Part shown: in pieces, positions 1 through 11,688 of the stretch | Position numbering within the stretch: position 1 is the first letter of the stretch | Layout of the letters: every line of letters starts with the position of its first letter | NCBI RefSeq assembly: GCF_958450345.1 | Contig: NC_088782.1 | Location: 104,810,358 to 104,874,357 of the forward strand | Direction: 5' to 3' | Source: Calliphora vicina | Lineage: Eukaryota > Arthropoda > Insecta > Diptera > Calliphoridae | Length of the DNA: 64,000 bases | The notes under the pieces: generated by a model | Told to the model about the DNA's origin: nothing | Databases searched by the model: none | What the model saw: only the letters and a program-made list of their open reading frames with translations | Translations under genes and position numbers: made by a program

Positions 1-69
1 TATTTTTGGGCGTTACAAACATCTGCACAAACGCATAATACCCTCCCCACTATGGTGGTGTAGGGTATA
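1..69 (+). mobile_element. HINE-A (DINE-1-like Helentron relative), 3' end only
   Basis: The left edge cuts a repeat whose 3' end reads GCGTTACAAAC, then CATAATACCCTCCCC, then TATGGTGGTGTAGGGTATA. The last part forms a terminal hairpin (TACCCT paired with AGGGTA around CCAC/GTGG). The same end occurs at 9290-9353, 32987-33047, 41420-41486 and 48300-48343. The family is assigned to the DINE-1/HINE class because complete copies have that architecture: a 5' palindrome, a central GGAC microsatellite, GTTACAAAC and a 3' hairpin. Confidence 0.8.
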
Positions 70-3036
70 AATATGTATCAAAATTTGAATAGGAATGCAA
101 ATATTAGGAACAATTTGATCCACATTTATTCCGAACTATTTTTGTTGTTTATATAAGTTAATTTTTGATCTTACAAAAAAATATTTTGGAGATCATAGCA
201 CAGATGTTTCCAAAAACCTTGATAATTCCGATCAATTACGGCACAGTGTGGTCTATCGGAAAAAGTGGTAATAAATCCGTAACTTCTAAACAGCTGGTTC
301 CAATGCAAAATGAAGTACAAACATATCATACAGGATGACATAAGATGTCGGAAAATGGACTTAACATTAATGTAACTGTTGATGAATTTTACCTCAATGA
401 AATATTTCCACAAAATGATGTAAAAATTCAATAATATTCAATAAAATTCATAAATAAAACCTTAATTTTCTTAGAAAATTCTACGGAATTTTGTTTTATT
501 TTTAACAAAAATTTAGCTTAATTTATCTTATTATTTTTTTTTTGCCTGCAATATACAACACGTAATTTTGGTATATTATTTTCATATATACAATTTAAAG
601 TACAATATATTTTTTTTTAAGCAGCACATACTTTGGCAAATGCAAATAGCATATATTTTTGGCAGTACATCATCAGCAAAAGAAGCAGAGGGAGCAGGAA
701 AATAATGTGAATACTTAAGAAATAAATAAATATATAAATATAAATTTACTTGCAATTTTGAGCGCAATAAACTTTTTAAATAAAATTAACACATACGAGA
801 AGTAGAGGGAAAAAAACGCACAGCAAAATTCTTTTTTAGAATAGGCATATTTGAACGGAAAATAATAGGAGAGCAGGGGTATATTCAATATGATAATGAA
901 TAGGAAACAATTGGTAAATAAATTTAATATTATTATGCATAAATACGAAGAAGATGAGATTATAATATTTGATGATAGATAAAACTTTTAATTTATAATT
1001 TATAAAAACGGATCACATTAGTCTTAATTCAGGATCACTTGCATCTAATTTCTTGTTTCCAGTTTCATTACGATATAAAAATCTAAAAGTACCACTATAG
1101 ATAAGAAACAGATAAAGAGGAGATAAAAATTCTCTGCCACTGTCCGTCCTTAACGGATGCCAGTAGATTAAAATTCTCATAATGATTAAGAGCAGATAAT
1201 TATTGCGCGCTAGTGGATTTGGGATTCGGTACGTTATTTTGCTTATATTTTGCATAACACGAGTTGTGCAATCATTCAACTGATTGGTTTGATTAAACCC
1301 ATGTTACGGTTGTATGTACCCCCTAATTCAGAACTGCTATAGTAATATTGTACTTCCTTCATTGTCACATTTCAACTACTTTCAACTTATTTATAAATTG
1401 TAGCCTTTATTTTTCAATTCAATAACATTTATCTGTTTCATTTCTGAAAAACCAAACCATTATTTCCTTATTAAATTCATACAAAATAAAAGCCACACAA
1501 TTTTTGTTTATTGTATGAATAATATTATTTATTTCATATATGTATATATTTTGTTAACAATGCTAATTAAAAAACCATTATATTGTAAAATGATTCGTAA
1601 TAACAAGGTGTCTTTAGAATTTTTAATTAAATAAATAAATTGAAAAATTAAGCAACAATAGCAGCAAACAAACAAAACAGACTTTTTCAATGTATTGCAT
1701 GAATACCGGGAACCGCGATCTGTAAAATGTGGTATAGAATAAAATGTTAACAAAAAATAAACATTAACCACAATGTATTTTTAAACAAAATAATAATAAT
1801 AATAAAGATGTACTTGTGCAAAGATAATAAATAAATAAATAAAAAATACTGAAACATAAATGTTTTGAAATGTATAGAAAGAACTGAACGAACATGTAAT
1901 AAGGGGTGTTAAATGTTTAATTGTGTATTTAAAAATAAATAATATTACTCAGAAATTAATTATATTTGCAAACTGCAAACACGCCATTATATTTTTAGAA
2001 TAGCTAGCAATAGATTTATTAATAATTGTATTAAACTATAAGACACCAAGTACTTATTTTCAAAAGCCATTCGATTTTAACCCTCTCTATTTCTTATGCA
2101 TTTGCTAATGCTTCAAGTTTGAACCCCTTTCCTTAGATTCTGAAAACCTTAGCCTAAAATATTTTAATCTTAAACTCGTTTCAACACTTTGTTCTCTCAA
2201 AAAAGGTTCTATAATCAAGGACGTTTGTTCAATGACTTCTGCCTTAAAGCCTCTTATCTCTAACAATTTCAAATAATTAAATTTAAACTAAAATTTATTA
2301 ACTCCCAGACAAAAACAACCACTAATACTAATTTTTTTTTAAAAAAAGGTATTTAAGCACAAGACACAAAACCGGCGAAACATTATCTCTACAAAAAAAA
2401 ACACATTAATTTCCCATAAACTTTTGTGCCTGTCAATGATGACATCAGTGGCTAATTTTACACTTGTTGCAGAAATAAAATACGAAAGCACAACAACACA
2501 TTTGAACTAAAAGTCATTAAATTGTTCTCACAAAAAAAACAACACAAAAGTCTATACAGATTGTTTCTAAAGAAACACCAACTTTTATGTATTAATTTTT
2601 TTTTTCGAAAACTAAAGATATTTTGCGTTTCGAAATTAAAAATGAAAAAGAATTTTTTTTTTTGAAATGCAGTAAAACAAGTTGTTTTGCTAAAATGGCA
2701 TTTAGAGAAACGTCCAAATGTTACAAGCGCTAAGACCAAGTAAGCAGGAAAGGTAGCAGGAGTAGAGATCGTTAAAAAAAAACAATTAAAAAAAAGAGGG
2801 CGTGTAATTATATGCAATATTTCATTGAAATACCATAATATTAAAAAATATTTCAAAAGAATAAAACTGAATGAAAACACTGTTTATGAAAATAATTAAT
2901 TTGTGAAATAATTTTAAAAAAAATTCTTTCAAAAAAAATAATAACAAATTGCCTAATAATTTTTTTGGATTTATAAAATACCTATAGAAACAGGACTTGT
3001 CGAGACAATTTTCAATATGTGTATTTCAGAGACATT
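70..3036. other. AT-rich non-coding DNA, no gene seen
   Basis: This is AT-rich sequence with homopolymer A and T runs. The open frames here (the longest is 140 codons on the minus strand at 2458-2880) are rich in F, L, K and N and show no recognisable domain. I see no repeat shared with the rest of the window. It is probably intron or intergenic DNA. Confidence 0.6.
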
Positions 3037-6000
3037 TTTTTATATGAAAACAGTCTTTCCAAGACAGATTTCGTTATGAAAACAGTCTTTCCAAGACAGT
3101 TTTCTTTATGAAAATAGTCTTTTTAAGACAGCTTTCTGTATGAAAACAGTCTTTCCAAGACAGTTTTCTATAGGAAAACAGTCTTTCCAAGACAGTTTTC
3201 TATAGGAAAACAGTCTTTCCAAGACAGTTTTCTATTGGAAAACAGTCTTTTCCAGACAGTTTTCTATTGGAAAACAGTCTTTTCCAGACAGTTTTCTATT
3301 GGAAAACAGTCTTTTCCAGACAGTTTTCTATGGGAAAACAGTCTTTTCCAGACAGTTTTCTATTGGAAAACAGTCTTTTCCAGACAGTTTTCTATTGGAA
3401 AACAATCTTTTCCAGACAGTTTTCTATTGGAAAATAGTCTTTTCCAGACAATTTTCTATTGGAAAACAGTCTTTTCCAGACAGTTTTCTATTGGAAAACA
3501 GTCTTTTCCAGACAGTTTTCTATTGGAAAACAGTCTTTTCCAGACAGTTTTCTATTTCAAAACAGTCTTTTCCAGACAGTTTTCTATTGGAAAACAGTCT
3601 TTTCCAGACAGTTTTCTATTGGAAAATAGTCTTTTCCAGACAGTTTTCTATTGGAAAATAGTCTCTTCCAGACAGTTTTCTGTTGGAAAACAGTCTTTTC
3701 CAGACAGTTTTCTATAAAAAACGGTCTTTCCAAGGCAGTTTTCTATAAGAAAACGGTCTTTCCAAGGCAGTTTTCTATATGAAAACGGTCTTTCCAAGGC
3801 AGTTTTCTATAAGAAAACGGTCTTTCCAAGGCAGTTTTCTATAAGAAAACGGTCTTTCCAAGGTAGTTTTCTATAAGAAAACAGTCTTTTCCAGACAGTT
3901 TTCTATAAGAAAATAGTCTTTTCCAGACAGTTTTCTATAATAAAACAGTTTTTTCCAGACAGTTTTTATAAGAAAACAGTCTTTTTCAGACAGTTTTCTA
4001 TAAGAAAACAGTCTTTTCAAGACAGTTTTCTATAAGAAAACAGTCTTTTCCAGACAGTTTTCTATAAGAAAACATTCTTTTCCAGACAGTTTTCTATTGG
4101 AAAACAGTCTTTCCAAGGCAGTTTTCTATAAGAAAACGGTCTTTCCAAGGCAGTTTTCTATAAGAAAACGGTCTTTCCAAGGCAGTTTTCTATAAGAAAA
4201 CGGTCTTTCCAAGGTAGTTTTCTATAAGAAAACAGTCTTTTCCAGACAGTTTTCTATAAGAAAACATTCTTTTCCAGACAGTTTTCTATAAGAAAATAGT
4301 ATTTTCCTATAATAATCATAATAAAACAGTTTTTTCCAGACAGTTTTTATAAGAAAACAGGCTTTTCCAGACAGTTTTCTATAAGAAAACAGTCTTTTCC
4401 AGACAGTTTTCTATAACAAAACAGTCTTTTCCAGACAGTTTTCTATAAGAAAACAGTCTTTTCCAGACAGTTTTCTATAAGAAAACAGTCTTTTCCAGAC
4501 AGTTTTCTATAAGAAAACAGTCTTTTCCAGACAGTTTTCTATAAGAAAACAGTCTTTTCCAGACAGTTTTCTATAAGAAAACAGTCTTTTCCAGACAGTT
4601 TTCTATAAGAAAATAGTATTTTCCTATAATAATCATAATAAAACAGTTTTTTCCAGACAGTTTTTATAAGAAAACAGTCTTTTCCAGACAGTTTTCTATA
4701 AGAAAACAGTCTTTTCCAGACAGTTTTCTATAAGAAAACAGTCTTTTCCAGACAGTTTTCTATAAGAAAACTGTCTTTTCCAGACAGTTTTCTATAAGAA
4801 AATAGTATTTTCCTATAATAATCATAATAAAACAGTTTTTTCCAGACAGTTTTTATAAGAAAACAGTCTTTTCCAGACAGTTTTTATAAGAAAACAGTCT
4901 TTTCCAGACAGTTTTCTATAAGAAAACATTCTTTTCCAGACAGTTTTCTATAAGAAAATAGTATTTTCCTATAATAATCATAATAAAACAGTTTTTTCCA
5001 GACAGTTTTCTATAACAAAACAGTCTTTTCCAGACAGTTTTCTATAAGAAAACATTCTTTTCCAGACAGTTTTCTATAACAAAACAGTCTTTTCCAGACA
5101 GTTTTCTATAAGAAAACATTCTTTTCCAGACAGTTTTCTATAAGAAAACAGTCTTTTCCAGACAGTTTTCTATAAGAAAACAGTCTTTTCCAGTCAGTTT
5201 TCTATAAGAAAACAGTCTTTTCCAGACAGTTTTCTATAAGAAAACAGTCTTTTCCAGACAGTTTTCTATAAGAAAACAGTCTTTTCCAGACAGTTTTCTA
5301 TAAGAAAACAGTCTTTTCCAGACAGTTTTCTATAAGAAAACAGTCTTTTCCAGACAGTTTTCTATAAGAAAACAGTCTTTTCCAGACAGTTTTCTATAAG
5401 AAAACAGTCTTTTCCAGACAGTTTTCTATAAGAAAACAGTCTTTTCCAGACAGTTTTCTATAAGAAAACAGTCTTTTCCAGACAGTTTTCTATAAGAAAA
5501 CAGTCTTTTCCAGACAGTTTTCTATAAGAAAACAGTCTTTTCCAGACAGTTTTCTTTAAGAAAACTGTCTTTTCCAGACAGTTTTCTATAAGAAAACAGT
5601 CTTTTCCAGACAGTTTTCTATAAGAAAACAGTCTTTTCCAGACAGTTTTCTTTAAGAAAACAGTCTTTTCCAGACAGTTTTCTATAAGAAAACAGTCTTT
5701 TCCAGACAGTTTTCTATAAGAAAACAGTCTTTTCCAGTCAGTTTTCTATAAGAAAACAGTCTTTTCCAGACAGTTTTCTATAAGAAAACAGTCTTTTCCA
5801 GACAGTTTTCTATAAGAAAACAGTCTTTTCCAGACAGTTTTCTATAAGAAAACAGTCTTTTCCAGTCAGTTTTCTATAAGAAAACAGTCTTTTCCAGACA
5901 GTTTTCTATAAGAAAACAGTCTTTTCCAGACAGTTTTCTATAAGAAAACAGTCTTTTCCAGGCAGTTTTCTATAAGAAAACAGTCTTTTCCAGACAGTTT

Positions 6001-6440
6001 TCTTTAAGAAAACAGTCTTTTCCAGACAGTTTTCTATAAGAAAACAGTCTTTTCCAGACAGTTTTCTATAAGAAAACAGTCTTTTCCAGACAGTTTTCTA
6101 TAAGAAAACAGTCTTTTCCAGACAGTTTTCTATAAGAAAACAGTCTTTTCCAGACAGTTTTCTATAAGAAAACAGTCTTTTCCAGACAGTTTTCTATAAG
6201 AAAACAGTCTTTTCCAGACAGTTTTCTATAAGAAAACAGTCTTTTCCAGACAGTTTTCTATAAGAAAACAGTCTTTTCCAGACAGTTTTCTATAAGAAAA
6301 CAGTCTTTTCCAGACAGTTTTCTATAAGAAAACAGTCTTTTCCAGACAGTTTTCTATAAGAAAACAGTCTTTTCCAGACAGTTTTCTATAAGAAAACGGT
6401 CTTTTTCAGACAGTTTTCTATAAGAAAACAGTCTTTTTGA
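3037..6440. repeat. 32-bp satellite array, about 106 units
   Basis: A continuous head-to-tail array has the main unit ATAAGAAAACAGTC followed by TTTTCCAGACAGTTTTCT, 32 bp. The left part (3037-3240) has older variants with TTTCCAAGACAG. The stretch 3235-3717 uses TTGG in place of ATAAG. Blocks at 3719-3875 and 4098-4220 use a GGTCTTTCCAAGGCAG variant. From about 5000 to 6440 the units are nearly identical, which suggests the newest homogenisation is on the right. Each unit is a near-palindrome (arms AGAAAACAGTCT and AGACAGTTTTCT, 11 of 12 positions paired, 4-base loop). There are no spacers, so this is not a CRISPR. It encodes nothing. Confidence 0.97.
3719..5010. repeat. Higher-order repeat zone inside the 32-bp satellite
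   Basis: Two kinds of marker recur. The GGTCTTTCCAAGGCAG unit block occurs at 3719-3875 and again at 4098-4220. A variant unit with AAAATAGTATTTTCC and ATAATAATCATAATAAAAC occurs near 4293, 4611, 4799 and 4956, each followed by a shortened unit (GACAGTTTTTATAAG). A simpler likely precursor sits near 3911-3970. The unequal spacing (about 318, 188 and 157 bp) fits duplication of multi-unit segments by unequal exchange. Confidence 0.85.
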
Positions 6441-7679
6441 AAATACAGTTTTGCGCTGATATTTATAAATTTATTTATCTCCAAAATTTTGGCCAAATTT
6501 CCCACTGGGATTCCAAATGCATGCCACTATATCTTTTAAAATCACGCCAATGATTTATGTTTTAATAAGGTTTCGTATATCACGATTTTAAACATCGTAA
6601 ACGTTTTTAAAAGTTTTTTTCTTATACATATTTTAATCTCAGTTGGGTTTATTATTTGTTTTTTTGTTATTTTTGCTCAAAAGCTTTCATTTTCATTTCT
6701 TTGAAACTTCAAAATGCATCTTTAAAATCCGAAAAACGACTGTTGCTGAAAACAGAAAAACAAAAAACACAAAAACCGAAATGATTGCATTTTTTATGTG
6801 CCATTTGACTGTAAGTGAGTTTTGGGTTTTATTTCAAGCAGGGGGTAGGAGTGGGGCTGGCTTCAAACCTTAAAAAAAAACACTTCCATTCCATTTTTCA
6901 ACAACTTGCTGTGTCTGCATAATTTGCCGCTTAATGTGTTTCATGACCAGCGGCCTTTTATGTGATTCTGTTTGCTAAGGTTTTTAACGTTTATTTCTTT
7001 TCTGTTTTTGAGTCTTTAAATTTTTAATGAAATTTGCTGCATACAATTCGTTTATTTTTTTAGCTGTCTGCAAACATGATTATGAAGTTGTGATGATGTT
7101 GAGTTGATGACGCTGACGATATAAAAACATCACGATTTTCTTAAACTACGTGTGTGTTTTTAAACTATGTCTGAGGACGTTAGTAAATATTTTATTTAGT
7201 TTTTGGTTTATGTTTTAGTTTCTTTATTTTTTGTATTTTGGGGAAAAAAGGGTTTTTTCTTAATTTTTTTTTTGGGTTTGTTAATGTGGTTCTTGGCTTT
7301 ATGCTGATGGGTTGTTTGGTGGTGATGATGGTGGTCAATTTATGCCATATTTTAGGGAAGCAAACAACAAAAGATCTGAAAGTCAAAGATTATTTTGAAA
7401 TTTATAAAGAGCGATAGAGAGCTGAAAGATTGTATACAGTGGGAGATAAAAGTTTTGCTATGTATTCATCATTGATAACACAGGGCAACAAAATCGAAAC
7501 AAATTTTGAGGCTTTTAAAACCTATAGACAATTTTGATGTATTGTGGTTCCAGTAGTACAAATATGGTCAAAATTTTAAGTTCTATGGAGAGGTTTTTTT
7601 AAAAAAAAAAAATTAAGAAAAATTGTGAATTTTTTTAGCCGCTTCTCCACATAATTAATGATTACACAAAAACGGTTAG
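6441..7679. other. Non-coding DNA between satellite and 370-bp tandem repeat
   Basis: AT-rich sequence without recognisable genes or shared repeats. It holds two short open frames (76 codons plus strand near 6643, 64 codons minus strand near 7192) with low-complexity composition and no domain. A run of 10 A occurs near 7600. Possibly intronic. Confidence 0.55.
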
Positions 7680-8775
7680 TCCGATAATACTAAGGTAAAC
7701 TTGGGAAGATTGGAATTTACATAAGCTTTAATCCATTTATCTATTCAATCGGCTCAGAAGTTCCGGAGTTATGATAACAAATTGAAGCAAAAAATTATTT
7801 TTTTTCGTGAAAATAGAAATTTTGTTTGTTTTAAAAAAATCATGAAAAATCGAAAACGGCAGAAATTGTTCCGATTTATGAATTTGTCGGAAAGCCACAT
7901 ATAATAGCAACAAAATGAAATATCGACCATAAAAATCGATGGATTGTTTTCGAATTCATTCACAATTAAGTGGATTCGCTCATTTTCACAAAATTTTAGT
8001 TTTTTGTTTGATATATGTACATACAATTTAGTAGTTAATGTTCTTCCTTTGATTGACTGAATTTTAAAAATATTTCCCCAATGCTATATACAAATTTTCA
8101 CATGTATATTGCGTTTTAATCGGTTCAGTAATTCCGGAGTTACTATAAAAAATTGAAGCAAAAAATAAATTTTTTAGGTGAAAATTAAAAAAAAAATTTG
8201 TTTTAAAAAAATCATGAAAAATCGAAAACGGCAGAAATTGTTTTGATTTATTACTTTATCGGAAAGCCACATATAATAGCAAAAAAATGAAATATCGATC
8301 ATAAAAATCGACGGATTGTTTTCGAATTCATTCACAATTAAGTGAATTCGCTCATTTTCACAAAATTTTAGTTTTTTGTTTGATATACATAAAATTTGTA
8401 AGTTATGTTCTTTCTTTGATTGATTGAATTTTAAAAATATTTCCCCAATGCTATATACAAATTTTCACATGTATATTGCGTTTTAATCGGCTCAGTAGTT
8501 CCGGAGTTATAATAAAAAATTGAAGCAAAAAATAAATTTTTTAGGTAAAAATTAAAAAAAAAATTTTGTTTTAAAAAAATCATGAAAAATTGAAAACGCC
8601 AAAAATTTTTCACATTTATTACTTTATCGGAAAGCCACATATAATAGCAACAAAATGAAAGATCGATCATAAAAATCTATTGATTTTTTTCGCATTTATT
8701 CACAATTACATGAATTCGCTCATTTTCACAAAATTTTAGTTTTTTGTTTTATATACAGAAGTTAATGTTCTTAAT
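7680..8775. repeat. Three tandem units of about 370 bp
   Basis: The landmark TTCCGGAGTTA recurs at about 7761, 8132 and 8499, giving unit lengths near 371 and 367 bp. Each unit also carries AAAAAAATCATGAAAAAT, a GGAAAGCCACATATAATAGC block and GCTCATTTTCACAAAATTT in the same order. The first unit is diverged upstream of 7750 and the third ends where HINE-A begins (8780). The open frames at 7769-8026 and 8431-8670 are translations of equivalent parts of the unit and are not evidence of genes. Its class is unknown. Confidence 0.88.
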
Positions 8776-8779
8776 CTAT

Positions 8780-9353
8780 AACAAGTAAGATAGTATGGTC
8801 GGTCAAGACCGAACATATAATACCCTACACTAAGCAAAACAGCAAAAACATTTTTCTTTTAAAATTTCAATAATTTTTTTTGAGTGATTTTCGGAAGTGG
8901 GCCTTATATGGGACCTATGACCAATTATGGACCGATCACCATGAAATTAGGTCGTGTGATTTATGTTTATATAAAAGTTAACTATGTTGAATTTTGTGTG
9001 TATACCAACATTTTTAAGCGATTTATGCACGTTAACGTGATTTTCGGAAGCGGGTCTATATGGGAGCTATGACTAATTATGAACCAATCGTAACAAAATT
9101 TGGTGACATGAATTTTGTATATACAAAACTAATATGTGACAAATTTGATCGAAATATCTTCAAAATTGCAACCTGTATTCTGCGCACAAAGTTTACATGG
9201 ACAGCCAGCCGACCAGCCAGCCAGACGGGCGGACGGACAGCGATTCTAAGTCGATCGGTATACATTAAGGTGGGTGTTAGACTAATATTTTTGGGCGTTA
9301 CAAACAACTGAAGAAACGCATTATACCCTCCCCACTATGCTGGTGTAGGGTAC
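8780..9353 (+). mobile_element. HINE-A, short copy with both ends
   Basis: The 5' end reads AACAAGTAAGATAG, then GGTCGGTCAAGACCGAAC (a decayed palindrome), then ATACCCTACAC. Two modules with the core TATATGGGAGCTATGACC follow. Then come a CAGCC/GGACGGAC microsatellite near 9205-9240, CGATCGGTATAC, GCGTTACAAAC and the terminal hairpin ending GGTGTAGGGTA. Compared with the copy at 40815-41486 the third module is largely deleted. There is no coding capacity, so mobilisation would need an autonomous Helentron elsewhere. The frames at 8884-9311 are accidental. Confidence 0.85.
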
Positions 9354-10163
9354 AAAAAGCTAGATATTTTTTCTCAATATGATTAAAATTTAAGAATTCA
9401 TCTCTAGAAAGCGTGTGTTTTTACTTTTGCTATCGACTAACTATGTTCAATTTAGTCATTATAAACAAAATTATCGTTTAACAAAACTTCCTCTTAAACT
9501 ATTTAGTTTCCATTGAAACAATTTTCCTGCAAATTAGTCCCTTGTTGAACATTCACATCATCACAATTTCAAACACTTACAACTAATTTCTTGCAGCTTA
9601 AGTACTTTAAGCATTTCATGTGAAATTCTCTAATACTTTCATTTTCTCCTAATAATTAAGCCTCCTCATCTTATATTAAAACTAATTACTTTTGCCTTCA
9701 AATAAATATTAAATATTCAGCCAGCAAACAACATCCAGTACTAACAACAGAAGCTTGAAATATTATATAATCAATATATTTAAATTTTCCTTCATAATTT
9801 CTTGTTAGTTTTGAGTCCAACCCTCATTAACGCCCTCGCCACCCACTGTTTACATATTCATACTCGTATTTCAATTAAACCAATATTTACCCTTTAATAT
9901 AGGAAATATTATAGGAGAAAAAAAAAAGAAATAATTTAACTAAATTCAATTTACGCCTTGTTGCCAACTTTCATTGGTTTAGCAAAAAGAACAGCAACAA
10001 GAGCACATTATTCAGTCAGTTGTTACCGATGTTACCTATAAAATGTAGATAAAATTTTGCCCTGTAATCTATATCACTACTACTTTGAATGCAAACAAAT
10101 ATGCAAACATTCACACTCACACCCATGTTTAGGAGTTAAAGACCCTAGACTATGAGGTGGCAG
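9354..10163. other. Unique AT-rich DNA, no gene seen
   Basis: No open frame of note and no sequence shared with other parts of the window. Possibly intronic. Confidence 0.5.
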
Positions 10164-10602
10164 TAGAGATGAAAATGTGGGTACTTTTTGGGGGGAAAAT
10201 TTTAAACGGTACAAAATAATCTGTTCCTAAAAAGAAAAATTCAATATTAAATTGATAAAATGCTAAACAGGGCTAATATATTTCGATCCGGTTTATTAGA
10301 AACATTAACTAAAGGAATGAAAAAAATGTTGCCTTTTTTCTGCCCTCATCGCATTTTTTGGTACTATAACTATACCGGGTACATTTTTCCAATATCATTT
10401 AAATACATTTTTTTTGGAAATAAATATTTTCGTCGAAACTGTACAAATTTAGAAAATCTTTCTTCAGCTTGAAATGCCCTGGTGCAAAAATTGTGAACAT
10501 TTCTACTTAGAAAAGCAAAAGGTACTAAATACACTTAAGACCACAAAAGTACCAATTGTCGTCATTTATGGTACAATTTATAATTTCCATTATGCATCTC
10601 TG
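10164..10602. mobile_element. Possible short hAT-like MITE
   Basis: The left edge reads TAGAGATGAAAATGTGGGTAC. The right edge, reverse-complemented, reads CAGAGATGCATAATGG followed by GTACC. The shared AGAGATG tip and subterminal GTACC/GGTAC motifs resemble hAT-type ends. No 8-bp target duplication can be confirmed because a Helitron begins 6 bp beyond the right edge. The 70-codon frame inside (10260-10472) has no recognisable domain. This is a weak call. Confidence 0.3.
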
Positions 10603-10607
10603 TTTTA

Positions 10608-11336
10608 TCTATATATATAAAAGTGAATGTGTGTCTGTATGTATGTATGTTTATTATTATTAGTTTGGGATCTATAGACGGCTAAACGGCTGAACCGATT
10701 TGCTTGAAATTTTTACAGTATATTTATGTATGTCTGGAAGGAGCTATAGGCTACTTTTTGTTTTGAAATTTTAAGTGGGAGTGGTATCTCCCATACAAAG
10801 TTAATTTTAAAAATCAAATATTTAGGAAACTATAATAGCTATAGTCCTCAAATTTTGCATGAGCAATTCCACTGTTTGTTTAAATATTTGCGGCAAAAAT
10901 GGGAGTAGTAGCCACAGAGGGCGTGGCACCTCCCATATGATGATTATTTAAAAAATCTAATATATGGGATACAATAAGAGATAGAATCCATACATTTTGT
11001 ACGGATATTCTACCATCAATTTTAATATTTAGGACAAGAATGGGCGGACTGAAATAGTGGGCGTGGCACTTCCCAAACAATCTAAATACTAAAATTCATA
11101 TCTATCTGTATAATTGTAGTATGTAAAGCGTTCAAATTTTGTATGAACTACTTATTTAGGCCAAAAATGGGCAAAATAGCAATAGTGGGCGTGGCACCTC
11201 CCATAGATGTGATGAAAAATTATATATAGGGACAGCTATAGCAGTTATCAATATTAATATTTAGTACAGAAATGCGCGGACTACCAAAAATATTAAGTAA
11301 ATGTTAAAATTTGTATGTATACATTTGAAACCCTTA
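10608..11336 (+). mobile_element. Helitron 5' segment, older copy
   Basis: It begins TCTATATATATAAAAGTGAA directly after an A, the usual 5' TC end of dipteran Helitrons inserting between A and T. It then has a GTATGTATGT run and three or four diverged modules around GTGGGCGTGGCACCTCCCA (near 10915, 11060 and 11190). It has no Helitron 3' end of its own. At 11337 the same 5' end starts again, so this piece was probably interrupted by the next copy. Confidence 0.75.
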
Positions 11337-11688
11337 TCTATATATATAAAAGTGAATGTGTGTTTGTTTGTTTGTTGTATGATTCTTTGCGTATTTGTAA
11401 TGGCACTCGACTTACAGTAAGGCAATTAATGAACAATCTAATCGGAGCGACCTTTATAACTGGGAATTATAACTTCGGAAATGCCATTTGATTTTATTCG
11501 ATTGCAGTTTCCTATTTGCTTAGTATTTGCAATGACAATTGATAAAGCTCAACGTCAGTGTTTGCAAGTTTGCGGACTAAATCTAGAAAATCCATGTTTT
11601 TCACATGAACAGAAACTAATTTTAGATAGACTAAATATATTGTAAATCTTTACGGTATGGGTAGCGAAGCACACCGGGTTTTAGCTAG
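11337..11688 (+). mobile_element. Helitron with both ends, internally deleted
   Basis: The same 5' end as at 10608 (TCTATATATATAAAAGTGAA) starts here after an A. The 3' end is GCACACCGGG followed by TTTTAGCTAG, with CTAG at 11685-11688 and a T after it. This matches the family rules (5' TC, 3' CTRR, A/T target). The interior is a 260-bp scrap of helicase. At 352 bp it is a deletion derivative of an autonomous element. Confidence 0.8.
11387..11645 (+). pseudogene. Helitron helicase, C-terminal fragment, frameshifted
   Basis: Two frames carry the end of the Pif1-like helicase of Helitron Rep/Hel proteins. From 11387 the frame reads LRICNGTRLTVRQLMNN then IGATFITG, ending in a TGA at 11488. One base out of phase, from 11496, it reads IRLQFPICLVFAMTIDKAQ then LNLENPCFSHEQ and stops at TAA. 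The family pattern is a CNGTRL segment, then FP-R-AFAMTINKSQGQ and a PCFSHGQLYVALSR segment. Here S is replaced by A and the GQ pair is lost. The Rep nuclease and the helicase Walker motifs are absent, so it is non-functional. In full-length elements the protein nicks and unwinds DNA for rolling-circle transposition. Confidence 0.88.

Noticed and set aside
2458..2880. 140-codon minus-strand frame
   Set aside because: Low-complexity F/L/K/N composition from poly-A/T DNA; no domain and no support.
3235..3717. Open frames of 160 and 120 codons (3235-3717, 3299-3661)
   Set aside because: They are the 32-bp satellite read in frame: three units of 32 bp make 32 codons, so the frame stays open and yields a repeated FQTVFY/SFPDSFL peptide. 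No coding signal.
3037..6440. CRISPR-like regular repeats
   Set aside because: Units are directly adjacent with no unique spacers, and the host is a eukaryote.
9060..9311. Overlapping frames on both strands in HINE-A (also 39522-39925, 40941-41153)
   Set aside because: They are shadows of the repeat, present in both strands, with no domain.
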